Source of the DNA: Acephala macrosclerotiorum
Taxonomy: Eukaryota > Ascomycota > Leotiomycetes > Helotiales > Mollisiaceae
Length of the DNA: 64,000 bases
NCBI GenBank assembly: GCA_014904845.1
Contig: MU119258.1
Location: 124,001 to 188,000 of the forward strand
Direction: 5' to 3'
Under the pieces are notes generated by a model. The model saw only the letters and a list, made by a program, of their open reading frames with translations. It made no database searches and had not been told where the DNA came from. Both the position numbers and the translations under genes were made by a program. This document shows, in pieces, positions 47,925 through 58,035 of this stretch (position 1 is the stretch's first letter; each line of letters opens with the position of its first letter).

Positions 47925-49064
47925 ATGGTTCAAATCAGCAATATCATCACGTCCCTCGCAACTGCCTCTCTCATAGGCACAACACTCGCTCACCCAGGTG
48001 AAACCCATTCACGCACCCAAGTCCGTCGCGATATCCTCAAACGCGATGCTCTCGCCGCAAAAGCCAAGCGTGGTCTCGATGCTTGTTCCAACACCTTGAA
48101 AGCTCGTCAACTAGACGAGAGAGCTATCACTCGTCGCTCTGCTAAAGCCGATAAGTTGCGAGCTGAGAGAGGAATCAGTAAGAAAAGATCAGACCAGACG
48201 TTCAAATAAGCAATAGCTAACCACCCCAATCCAGACACCAACGCCCCATTCCTTACCCGCCGCAACCTTACCGCTCTCGAGGACTTCGAAACTCATAACC
48301 ATAACCTAACATCCACTTATACTTCCGGCATGACACTCTTCTCCTCCAACGGCAGCTCTTCTTGCATCCTCACCCCCGAGGTAACCATCGGGCCATACAA
48401 CATCCACGGCGAACTGATCCGCTCCAACATCACCGAAGACCAAGCCGGGGTCCCCGTCCATCTCGAATTCCAATTCGTGAACTACAACACCTGCGAGGGA
48501 GTCCCGGACATGATGCTCGATGTCTGGGCCGCCAACGCAACTGGCGTTTATTCGGGCGTCGATATTTCTGGCAATGCGGCCAGTCTCGACACTACCTATC
48601 TTCGCGGTTTGCAAGCTACGGATTCAGATGGAGTTGCGAGTTTCGATACCATTTTCCCAGGACATTATGCTGGGCGGGCGATTCATCAACACGTTGTGTC
48701 GCATTATAACTACACCATCCTGCCCAACAACACCATCGTCGGCGGGGACATAAATCACATTGGTCAACTGTTCTTCGATGAAAGTCTGCGGTCTGCTGTG
48801 GAGGCTACATATCCTTACTCGACGAATACGCAATCGATAGTTAGCAATGATAATGATATGTGGGCTCCTTCTCAGGCTGATAACTCTTATGATCCATTCC
48901 CGGATTTCGTGTATTTGGATCCAAGCGATATCACGAAGGGATTATTGATGTGGATTTCTGTGGGCATTGATCCGAGTGCGAACTACACGAGTGAGGCAAT
49001 TTTTGCTGGGAGTTGGGATGGAGAGACTACGATTGCACATGCGAATGATTTGGAGGGGCTATGA
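47925..49064 (+). CDS. Secreted intradiol ring-cleavage dioxygenase-like protein
   Basis: Two exons (47925-48177, 48235-49064), with a GTAAGA donor and GCTAAC branch in the intron, give 1083 nt, 360 residues. A signal peptide covers about 1-22 (SLATASLIGTTLAHP), followed by a basic region rich in Arg/Lys. The catalytic-type domain shows GPYNIHGELIRSNITEDQ, the predicted iron ligands Tyr190 (ATGVY), Tyr229 (FPGHYAGR), His235 and His237 (AIHQH), and LRGLQATDSDGVASFDT. The common WHCN motif reads WAAN here. Family knowledge: extracellular fungal members of this group cleave catechol-type aromatics, with non-haem Fe(III); the true substrate is unknown. It may help degrade lignin- or plant-derived phenolics. 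Confidence 0.9.
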
Positions 49065-49618
49065 GGGGCTGTGAGGGGCTTGACGTAGATGATTGGGACA
49101 TTGGGAAGAGCGGTAGGATCGTGGAGGCGGTGACGAGGTAGAGCCTAGAGGGGAATGTGTAACAGTGTTGTATCTGTAGGGAGTCCTTGATGTTCCTACC
49201 ATTTAAGATCAGCCTTTCTATGATACCAAGTAAAAAATTTCAGAAGTTCATCGCCAGAGACGAGACGAGGACGCGTTCACGAAGTGGACAATTTGAGGGT
49301 CAAACGTGACGCGGCCGCACCCACCACACCCATCTCGATCCAGACCTCGCTAACGAAAGGGGGATAATCCTGGTACTTCAGGCATCCAATCATATGGGAG
49401 TCATTACCATATAGGGCGTCATCCTGCATGAATCCAGACCATGTTCCCAACTCGAAACAAGCAAGGCTGAACACTAACCATCACATGAGATTTAGGTAAC
49501 CGCGTCCTCTCCCCGCCCTTTCCTTCCTCCTTCATAAACAAACATCGGCGAGTTTATCATCACGAATCATAACAACACCACTTCGAAAGCATCAAGTGAA
49601 TTGAGAGAACAAGCAAAA
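49065..49618. other. Intergenic, upstream of Cys-Pro protein
   Basis: 554 bp with the dioxygenase 3' end and the next gene's promoter. No further gene seen. Confidence 0.45.
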
Positions 49619-50167
49619 ATGGCCACCCAAAATGTTTGCCCTGTCGTTGGAACGACGAATACTATCCTCCCTCCCTCGCACCCCGATTTCGACATGGAGA
49701 AGCCCGGCCTTGTGTGCCCGGTTACGAACGCATCGACTGACCATCACCACATCCTTCATAAACACCCTGGTCTGCCGCAGAATATTTCTGACAAAGATGC
49801 GAAGGCTTGCCCTGCTTTGAAGGAGACGATTAATAATGAGGAGAATAAGGCTTTGGATGAGGGTGAGTCTCCTTCCCTGCTGCCTAGTGGGGCATTTCTC
49901 CCAGTCGCCTTTCTAGAACACCTCTACCCTCGTAATAGGTGAGAGCAGAGCACTAACTTTGAGGTCTCAACAGGTATCTGCCCAGTCGTCGGCCCAGTCT
50001 CGACCGTCCTTCCTCCCGATCATCCAAAGCCCAAGGACGGCGCGGATGTCTGCCCAGTCACAAAGGCGAGTTTGAAGCATCATGAGGGGAAGGTTGTTAG
50101 TCATCCAAGTGTCGAGGGTGCCGCGAAGGGTGCTGTCTGCCCAGTCGTTGGAAAGGGCAAGGAGTAA
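49619..50167 (+). CDS. Small protein with six Cys-Pro motifs, unknown function
   Basis: Two exons (49619-49862, 49974-50167) give 438 nt, 145 residues. The sequence repeats a module twice: VCPVVGTTNTILPPSHP in exon 1 and ICPVVGPVSTVLPPDHP in exon 2, with further VCPVTN, ACPALK, VCPVTK and a terminal VCPVVG. All six cysteines are followed by Pro, and His-rich stretches (DHHHILHKHPG, KHHEGKVVSHP) lie between. No signal peptide or membrane segment, so cytosolic or nuclear. Cys-Pro pairs are the core of haem-regulatory motifs (established knowledge); haem binding here is inference. The repeated module suggests internal duplication, with the intron near the boundary. Confidence 0.75.
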
Positions 50168-50879
50168 GGCTGCATAAGACAAGGATATGATGGGCTAGGA
50201 ATGGGATTGGGGTGGAGGTTTTTTTGCACACACATGGTTGTTTTCAGGGCTAGGTATGGGTACTTAGGGTCGGAAAGGGCAACATGGCGTTCTTCAGGGG
50301 ATTTGGCGGATCAATGGATGGGACTGGGGGCAACGAGGGAATGAATGCTATGTTGTATTTGCATGGTCAATATTTGATGCTTTTCGCCCGAAATCCCTCT
50401 TCGTACACCTCCATCCTCACCCGATCATTTCCAAAGTGCATTGATTGCTCAGCCAGTGCTGATCCATTCATAGGTCGACTTCGCTAAGGTTGCTCCAAAG
50501 TTCATGCAGGATGATCATCCACAAATGCGCTTGGAAGATGGGATCTGTTCCATACATGACAGAGTTCGAAGCTTCTCAAACTCCTTTTGAGATACTATCC
50601 TAGTTTTACATCATCTTTGGCGGTGTACTTAAGAAACCGTGAAGTCGGCTGCTCCTGCTGCCACCTGCTGACATACCTTTCTTTTAGATTTGCTTCGTAC
50701 TTGGAACGGAGTTTACCATTTGGCATCATCTCAGGATGGCTCATATATATGCACACTTCAAGCCTTTAAGAGCTATAAAATCTCGAGAGATTCCAAACCA
50801 TACCTATAATACCTTGGATTTCTGTCCTGTAACTTACTCTAAACAGTTGTGCAAGGAGGTATTCAAAACCCCGGATGTT
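50168..50879. other. Intergenic, no supported gene
   Basis: The 3' flank of the Cys-Pro gene running into the 96-bp tandem array. Only motif-free short frames. Confidence 0.45.
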
Positions 50880-51427
50880 GAATGTCCTTGAATTTGAGGG
50901 ACATTAGAAGAGCCAGATTCTAGAGCTGGTTATTTCAAGAACAGCCGACCAGGACTGTGTCAAAATCTAGGTTCTCAATGTCCTTTCATTTTGGGGACAT
51001 TGAAAGCGTCAGGTTTCTGGACTGGCAATCCTTGGGATGGCTGTGTGGAGATAGGTACAGAATACTAGATTCCCAATGTCCCTTTATTTATAGGATATTA
51101 GAGAAGTGCGTTCTTAGAACTAGGAACCTTAAGAAATCGGTATAAAAGGAGGTCTAAAAAGCTGATTTTGAATGTCCTTCAGTTTCTGAGATATTTTCAC
51201 AACTATTTTGAAAAATCAAATTGAGAAATCAAGGTAAATTCATTGCTATCTATCTATGTATGTATGCTCCCAATGTGAATGTCCCCGATATTTTGGGAGA
51301 TTTGAAGAAGGTGGCGTTATAAGCGAGAAGAAGAGGGGTATTGGGGAAGTACGTATGTATGATAAGTCGATCCATTCAGCCTTATCCATGTCCATTTCGG
51401 ATGTCCCAGCCCAGCAAGGACATTGAA
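50880..51427. repeat. Degenerate 96-bp tandem repeat with hairpin cores
   Basis: Six cores built on AATGTCC-(12-17 nt)-GGACATT begin at about 50880, 50976, 51073, 51169, 51277 and 51398, so the first four have a strict 96-97-bp period. In the best copies the two halves can form a stem (for example 50880-50910 and 50976-51005); later copies have lost one arm. The array ends about 80 bp past the 3' end of the secreted Cys-rich gene. Confidence 0.65.
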
Positions 51428-51510
51428 GACCATGAATCTGTGGCCAGGTTAGTCAGGGTCTCAAAGTCAAGCGAGCTGTTGGAAACCTACTCGGATGCTA
51501 TAGATATAGC

Positions 51511-52140
51511 CTAGGAAGTCCACATCTCAACTGTCAGATCAGTCGAGAAGGTGTTCTCAGGTCCGCTGCATCCCGGGCACAGGTAGACACAATCAGCGTA
51601 GCATGGGAAGACATCGCACATGCACGTCGGACCGCTATAGTCGCTAGGGTAGAGCTTGTGAATGCCATTGTTCTCGTAGTTATCGTCGACTGCAGAGATG
51701 TCATAGAAAGTCTTGCCCTCCTGACCTTGGAATGTGATCTCGGCCTTAACGAAAGGCTTCACACAATCGGTTTGACCTATTGCTCAAGGTTGCGAAATTA
51801 GCATGGAGCTTCTGATCATCTGGCAAGGAGAAGTGGGTGTGTGAATAGCAGTGTAATGTGCATGGATCTGGAGTTAAGACTTACCAGTGCCCGCATCGAT
51901 TGCCATGATAGTGAAGCCAGTACCACCTGGGATGTTGCACTGAGTCCAACTACCACCGTTGGCAGTGATAACCGGGGTGCGAATTGGTTGCCAATCGTTT
52001 GGTGGTGCGATGGCGGGGAGGAACCAGCAGATCTCTCTATCTTGAGGACCCCAATTGATGAGGGTAACGCAGTTGGCAGAGACCACAGCAAGGAGGGCAG
52101 AGAAGAACATGACAATAGCGATCATGTTGATGGAAGACAT
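51511..52140 (-). CDS. Secreted cysteine-rich protein, possibly thaumatin-/BYS1-like
   Basis: Two exons (52140-51885, 51776-51511) give 522 nt, 173 residues. A signal peptide (MIAIVMFFSALLAVVSA) precedes a mature part of about 150 residues with ten cysteines, several clustered near the C-terminus (TCMCDVFPCYADC, LCPGC). Segments NGGSWTQCNIPGG and KTFYDISAVDD recall the beta-sandwich of thaumatin-like and BYS1-type proteins, but similarity is weak, so the family is uncertain. Small, secreted and Cys-rich fits an effector, allergen or wall protein. Three different tandem-repeat arrays lie around it, two upstream and one downstream. Confidence 0.8.
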
Positions 52141-52210
52141 CGCGATAATGCCAAAGTTGAATGTTCCGGTAGAGAAGGATGTTGATGTTTTGGGTCAATG
52201 GAAGATGGAA

Positions 52211-52905
52211 GAGCTGTGAAGTCGGCTTGCAGTCGACTAAGTAGAATGAATATGTTAGCAAAGATACAAGAATAAAAAATGACTCGTAGTAAACTTGGTG
52301 CATTGTGCTTGTGAGGGACAGGATAATGCAAGACCAAGTTGCAAGTGACCTGGTATATTGTGCTGGTGAAAAGGGAAAGAAAAAAGGAGCAGTAACCGCA
52401 AAAGGGGAGGGGGTGTGAAAATTCGCTGCAACCGCAAGCGGAGCGAGGAAGAAAACGAGGTGTAGCGAGAAAGGGGAAGGGTGGAGAAAACGAGCCGCAA
52501 ACGCAAGCGGAGCGAGGATGAAGACGAATTGTAGCGAGAAAGGGGAGAGGGTGAGAAAACGAGCTCCAATCGACTTAGTCAAATGTGTAGGCGAGGGGGG
52601 CGAGAGTATAAAGACAAGTTGGAGTCGACCAACTGAGTAGATTGTGCTGCTGGTGAAGAGTGAGAGGGACAGTCCAAAAACGAGCCGCAAGCGACTTAGT
52701 AATTTAGAGTGAGAAATGAAAAAGTGTAAAAACGAGCCGCAGTCGAGTTTGTGCTTTCACATCCTTCGCCCGCACATTTTGCATGGGTGAGCGATGGAAG
52801 AGCATAAAGACGAGGCGTAATCGACTTAGAAGATTGTGTTGGTGCTGATGGGAATTGGGGATGATATCTCAAAGACGAGCCGTTGCTTACTAAATGTGTC
52901 TGTGA
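52211..52905. repeat. 60-68-bp tandem repeats upstream of the Cys-rich secreted gene
   Basis: Copies of a motif like AAAACGAGCCGCAAGCGACTTAGT occur near 52211, 52330, 52552, 52613, 52676, 52730, 52808 and 52872. A distinct 68-bp tandem pair (GCAAGCGGAGCGAGGA start) lies at about 52433-52567. The array covers the immediate upstream region of the minus-strand gene starting at 52140. A 217-codon frame through it (52037-52690, -) has a repeating protein and is judged a repeat artefact. Confidence 0.65.
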
Positions 52906-53135
52906 AGAATGAGAGGGCTTTGCAGCAGGCCAAAGGTAATTGACTGGTTTGGATATGCTGGAAGGACCCTGAAGAGGAGTGAAGGCTTGTCGAAAGTATT
53001 GTAAGGTAGTGTCGAAGTTGTTGTAAGAAAGGAAGAGAGTGGTAGAGGTGAGGAATATTTATATTGGGTGAGAGGGGGCAATCGGCGAGGTTGCGGCCGA
53101 CCACTACGAACTTTCGTTGTGCTCGACCGGATTGG

Positions 53136-53670
53136 GAAGTCGTGAAGCTATTCAGAGGTTCCATGGCGTCAATTGAAGAAAGAGAAGAAAGAGCGACCTG
53201 CTCGCTTGATCTAGGAGGCAAGGCGAGAGAGGCGGTCGGCGAGGCCGCGGTGGGTCCAGGAACTTCAGTAGTGATCGACCAGATTGGCAATCAGATTGAG
53301 AAGTAGTGAAGTTATTCAGAGACCCTATGATGTCAAATGAAGAAACAGCAACCTGCTCGCTTAAGCTAGGGGTGCAGGAGAGAGTGGCAGTTGACGAGGC
53401 TGTGCAGTAGGCGACTGGTTTAGCAACTGAGTTGGGAAGTCGTGAAGCTATCCAAGAGATTCCATGGCGTCAACTGGAGGAGCAACCTGCTCGTTTAATC
53501 TAGGAGAGAGGAAAAGGTCCACAAAGCTGCGGTCAATTCACAAACGTCTATAGTGGTCGACTGGTTAACACCTGAACTAGGATATTATGAAGCTTTTTAG
53601 ATATTCTATGTCATCAAATGACAAATGAAGAACGGAAGACTGCTTGCTTGAATAGGGAGTGCAGACTTGC
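53136..53670. repeat. Four imperfect ~136-164-bp tandem repeats
   Basis: Units begin with GAAGTCGTGAAGCTATTCAGAG or variants at 53136, 53300, 53436 and 53582 (intervals 164, 136 and 146) and share CCTGCTCGCTT and TGGTCGACTGG further on. The fourth unit is the most decayed. Non-coding. Confidence 0.6.
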
Positions 53671-54962
53671 TGGCGATATAGGGAGTGATTACCGGTGAGT
53701 ATTAGATACTTTGATGGGGGTGGTTAACTCAAGTAAAAAGGGGGCAAAAACGGGGGCCACCCAAAACTTGAGGCTTTGCAGGCACCTCAACGACATCAAA
53801 GAAAAGGGGGAGCGCCGGCCGTCTGTAGATTCAGGAAGAGTGAAGAATCAATGCCGATAGAGGAAGCTGCTACCAACGTGAATACGAGATGAAAAGGAAC
53901 CCACTTCACTAAGCACTAAGGCAGACCAAGCAGCAAAGTGAATCGCTAGCCTGACTGATTTTGTTAATTTCATTGGAAAATATAGATATGCGAATGTCTC
54001 AGCCGATGAGGATTACTGTCTCCGACCATCTGTGGCAGGACTTGCAGTTCACACTTAGGAGCTGAAATGACCCATCTTCAAAAGATCGATTTAGAGAACC
54101 CCTATAAGCCGTCAAGCATGGACGCTGTACAAACATCCCAGTAGCATCTATTCAAAGGATTAATCCACGCGCTTCAGAAAGTAATGGCCATCAATGACGA
54201 CTTTGTGTAATGTTCCCGGCCTGCAGAGCCATTGCCAAGCCGGTAGCCATAAAGCAGAGAGCAGCTCAAGCTCATTTACTGCACCGGCTAAACATCTCAA
54301 ACTATGCAGTATACTAAAGCAAACTAGAAGCTGCCCAGAAAGCAGGTAACGTCGTAGTGTGATGATATGAAAGCAAGGCGTCAAATGCCTAGGGCACAAG
54401 GCCCCTCTCTACATTGCAGTCAACGATTCCAAACTGCAAAAGAACGACAATTCCGTAGCTCATATACTCCCACTAGTTGTATGTATAGGTAATCCACCCT
54501 GCTTCCAGCCCTGCCAGCACTCCGCTCTAACCCGTATTCGAGTTGTAGAGGCATTGCGATGTGTTCGAAGGGCGTCAAGCTCACGGAGAGGAAAAGGCGT
54601 CATATTGGGACCCGCGATCTTGTTTCGTTGGTTCGGAGGTCGTTGGGCAATCTGAGAGGGTTGAAAGAATCGCTCTAGTTGTGAAAGAGCATTGCATCGT
54701 GATGTTGAGGTTTTCGGCCTGTGATGCGTTGGGTGGAAGAGTTGATGTTGCGAAAGTTGACGTTGAATGATCTTGGCAAGGCTGAGTTTCTCACTCTCAG
54801 CCTTGCCCGCCCTTCTCTTCTCCACAACACACAACACTGGAAGAGCTACCACAACCACAGCCGAAGGCTATTCAAGCTCGAATATATATATCAAAAGATT
54901 ATTGATACCACGTACCCTATCGATCCCCAACCTCCCAAGCGACCTTCTCGAGCCTATCGTGC
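53671..54962. other. Intergenic, no supported gene
   Basis: Purine-rich then mixed sequence between the repeats and the next 2EXR gene. Short frames without motif; the last 200 bp would be the promoter and leader of the gene at 54963. Confidence 0.45.
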
Positions 54963-55634
54963 ATGGCCTTTCGAAAATTTGGCCTACTCCCTCGGGAGCT
55001 TCGAGACCAGATATGGGAAGAGGCAGTCTGGCAGGAGGATGGACGAGTGGTTAAGATGAACCAAAATATCAGACCGCCGGTGGGACAAGATCATTGGTCA
55101 TGCGAATACACGTCTGCGACGAGAATCCCAGGCTTACTGCACGCATGCCATGACTCCCGCGTTGCAGCTTTGCGCCGCTGGGAGCTCCGCTTCGCATTCT
55201 TGGACGAGCCTCTGCCCCATCCTGCCAAAGTCTTCTTTGATTTCGAGACGGATACTCTTTACTTTGGCACGAAATTTTCGAGGATAGAATATTTTAAAGA
55301 AGGAGCTGATATCCTCGACTATTCTCAGCTCCGCCGAGTCGCGCTCGATATTCGCGCACAATATTTCCCCCATGCATGGGGATACCATGATGTCGTCGGA
55401 TTCTTTGGCATCAACTTTCCCAAGCTAGAACATATCGTTTGTATTGAGAGATTCCACCCAAGGTACTGGGACGCCACTATGGCCAACGACGTCTGCCCTC
55501 TCACGGAGACACGATTGTCTAATGCAATACAGCATGCCGCGAATCATATTTTCCCAGCCGGGTCATGGCGCTCATACTGGGTGGAACGTGTCCGGCTTGG
55601 GTATGAGGCTATCCCTTCGTCTGGTGAGACATAG
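54963..55634 (+). CDS. 2EXR domain protein
   Basis: A single-exon gene of 223 residues starting MAFRKFGLLPRELRDQIWEE, the 2EXR signature at the very N-terminus. The conserved second half follows: IPGLLHACHDSRVAALRRWE, then KVFFDFETDTLYFG. Length and layout fit small fungal 2EXR proteins; molecular function is unknown. The last 26 bp of the coding sequence and the 3' flank are duplicated in inverted orientation at 55930-56046. Another intact member is at 44804-45670, but sequence similarity outside the signature is low. Confidence 0.82.
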   Translation: MAFRKFGLLPRELRDQIWEEAVWQEDGRVVKMNQNIRPPVGQDHWSCEYTSATRIPGLLHACHDSRVAALRRWELRFAFLDEPLPHPAKVFFDFETDTLYFGTKFSRIEYFKEGADILDYSQLRRVALDIRAQYFPHAWGYHDVVGFFGINFPKLEHIVCIERFHPRYWDATMANDVCPLTETRLSNAIQHAANHIFPAGSWRSYWVERVRLGYEAIPSSGET

Positions 55635-55725
55635 TCCGTACTAGCAGGGGAACCTTGTTTGGAATAACAGAGCATAAAATTATGTATCTTTGCATACAAA
55701 TTGATTAGTAAGATACATCATTTGA
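55609..55725 (+). repeat. Left arm of a 117-bp inverted repeat
   Basis: This arm covers the last 26 coding bases of the 2EXR gene, its stop and about 90 bp of 3' flank. It matches 55930-56046 in reverse complement at 111 of 117 positions by eye; all six differences are transitions. Confidence 0.85.
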
Positions 55726-55785
55726 CTGTAGCGCGTCCAGGCGCGCTGCCCAATTTTGCCTTCTAATTACGCGCTCACTAATGGA

Positions 55786-55931
55786 CGATATTTCCAGCTC
55801 ACCTACACAGCCCAAGAAGCAAAAGCCTTAAGAAAGGAAGTAAAAAGCCGAGCAAACCGCTCACATGGGAACTGTAACTTTTGCAATATTAACCTTTGTA
55901 AGGAGAAAGAGTATTGAGAGCGTTATCATTC
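55786..55931 (+). pseudogene. Relic of a DDE transposase C-terminus (piggyBac-like, tentative)
   Basis: The frame reads RYFQLTYTAQEAKALRKE and then SHGNCNFCNINLCKEKEY, a stop at 55915-55917, and ERYHS. A Cys-x2-Cys...Cys tail after a basic helix is like the C-terminal zinc-binding end of fungal piggyBac-type transposases, where Trp would be expected at the stop (TGG to TGA). It lies in the loop between the inverted arms. No start or catalytic part remains. Confidence 0.4.
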
Positions 55932-56046
55932 AAATGATATATCTTACTAATCAATTTGTATGCAAAGATACATAATTTTATGCTCTATTATCCCAAACAA
56001 GGCCCCCCTACTAGTACGGACTATGTCTCACCAGACGAAGGGATAG
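55930..56046 (-). repeat. Right arm of the 117-bp inverted repeat
   Basis: Inverted copy of 55609-55725, including the former stop codon region of the 2EXR gene. The arms are separated by 204 bp containing a transposase-like relic. Similarity stops abruptly at 56046. Confidence 0.85.
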
Positions 56047-56628
56047 GTTGGAAAAGTCCGAAATTTAGCATTGTCCTGGACACTCAGCGCCCGGTCGCGA
56101 GTCATGGGAATTGGATACGTATGCCCATGGAACATATATCTGGAGTGTCTTGAACATGAAGGAAAGTCTGTATTTGGCTAGATACCCATTTGACGGTAGC
56201 GTAAAGAAAGTGGAGTTTCCCAAAGGTGGTCTCAAGGTTTGTCGGGATCCCCTCATGCATTCATTCTAGGGTGGAATCTAATTCTCGGTTGATCGAGAGG
56301 CACACTAATGAGCAATGCGTGTCACCACTAGGATTTTTGTGGAGATCTATGTGCGAGTGTTATGAAAGTTTTCTATCCCCGGAGACGATGCGTTTCTGCA
56401 GATATTGGAAAGTTCCACTGCCCATGTATCGAGATTGCGCCCGGGAAGCTCGATTAGACAATGAGAACTTACTCCTTCTAGGATGGGCGAACCTTTTTAT
56501 GGGGGTGCTTAAGGTTTTGACTGAGCATTAGATAGAGCAAGCTTGAATGCTTGTTCCCACTCTTAATAGTTTGGCCGGGAAAGGTGGAAAGCTTTAACAA
56601 GCCTAACCTGCATCCGCTTTTGAATGTA
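56047..56628. other. Flank with possible gene scraps
   Basis: A stretch near 56119-56240 (+) reads coding-like (TYAHGTYIWSVLNMKESLYL and onward), and 56226-56531 stays open for 101 codons, but no family is recognisable. These may be remnants of a further duplicated gene. I do not call a gene. Confidence 0.35.
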
Positions 56629-57315
56629 AGAGCCTGGGCTACTAAACACGGCCCACCCCCCCATTTTACACTAAAAGTTACACTTTTTATAATTTAATAA
56701 TTCGCTATATTCTTAATAAAATTTTATAAAATTGAAGAATTAGATTAAAATTTATTTAAATTTAATTATATTAAAAATTCTAAAATTAATATTTTAAATT
56801 GCAAGTTTTATATATAAATAAAGTAGAAAATTGTTGGAACGTCCGGGGACAAATCACGAAACACTAAGATCTTAGTCTGGTGTCAATGATTCAATTCTGT
56901 CTGCCTCTTCTCAGAAGGGGCATCTCTCTACCTATATAATTAAACAGAGTGGACGTAAGATTAAAGAGTGGACGCTAGGGCAGCTGTTGCCAAGGGCAAT
57001 AGAGATCATAGCTAAGATCATCTAGCCGATCGCCTAAGCGATCACATGATTGAACCGACAAAAATATTAAATTTTTTATAAATTTATATGTAAATTAAAC
57101 GATTTTATTTTTCTTTTATAATTAATTATATACAACTTTTGCATTTTACATTTAATTTAATTTCTGAATAGTACAAAAAATGTATTTAATAAAGATTAAA
57201 AATATAAGAAGTTTTTATTAACTTAAATTAACGCGTTATAGAGATATAAATAAACGCAAAAAGAGTGTTTTAGTGTAAAATAATGGGGTGGGCCGTGTTT
57301 GGTGGCCCCAGCTCT
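56629..57315. mobile_element. AT-rich MITE-like element with long terminal inverted repeats
   Basis: The left end (GAGCCTGGGCTACTAAACAC, continuing with GGCCCACCCC) and the right end (GGGCCGTGTTTGGTGGCCCC) are inverted copies over about 55-65 bp, including TTTTACACTAAAA. TA dinucleotides flank both ends (56627-56628, 57316-57317), fitting a Tc1/mariner-type target, although the similarity continues a few bases outward. The interior is extremely AT-rich and non-coding. Without the nested LTR the element is about 450 bp. Confidence 0.75.
56832..57060. mobile_element. 229-bp solo LTR nested in the MITE-like element
   Basis: The segment starts TGTTGG and ends CCGACA (TG...CA with near-inverted ends) and is flanked by a perfect 5-bp duplication AAAAT (56827-56831 and 57061-57065). 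Its base composition is normal, unlike the AT-rich host element. This is what remains after recombination between two LTRs of a retrotransposon; the copia or gypsy class cannot be told. Confidence 0.8.
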
Positions 57316-58035
57316 TACAATCAAAGGTTCCAAAGTGTCAAGCCCCCATTGCAAGAAACGCAAGCACGAAAGGTAGTCTATCTATTCATGAAAACTAGGC
57401 GCTCGTGCTCTGATTCTCCTTTGATCGAGACTTGGTGATTAAGGCTAGGATGGGCCTCTTCGGAGTTCAAATACGCCCCAGACTTGCGAGTTATAACGTA
57501 CGAATGGGCAGAAATGAGGTGGGAAACAAGTCCGCATTGAAGCCCCTTTTGCGCATTGTCCCCAACGCCGTGTTGGTATTCTTTGATCAGTATACTACCT
57601 TACCTCCTTGCTGCACTCGTGTTACTTAACTCCATGCGACAAACGAGAGATTGTCCAATGGAAATCTATGCCTCGGCTTCAGTGTGTCGGGCTGGGCCGA
57701 TGGTGAGGGAGATCATGATGAAAGCTGACTCTTTTCGTCTCGCCGACAGCCTCCATTTGTAGGGCTTACTGTTTGTCGGGGTTTAATTACTCCGACGCAG
57801 AAGATGTGATTCAGCTATAACCCTAAATGAACATCATAGGTATTTGAGGACTCGTTCCCCTAGATACTCCAGTTGCAGACTGATCTCTCTTCTCTCGATG
57901 TTCTGCGAAATCACCAAGGCTACTCGACGTCGAGCGATATCTGCTGAGAGACTCACGCCACATCTTTCGACACATCTTGGCCGCTTTAACAATCTGATTG
58001 TCTGACTCCAGATTTATACTTTCCAAGCTGAAAGT
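57316..58035. other. Intergenic, no supported gene
   Basis: Mixed sequence after the MITE-like element. Frames at 57432-57762 have no motif. Confidence 0.4.

Noticed and set aside
52037..52690. 217-codon minus-strand frame with repeating hydrophobic protein
   Set aside because: It runs through the tandem-repeat array and overlaps the signal-peptide exon of the real gene in another frame; the periodic protein follows from the DNA repeat.
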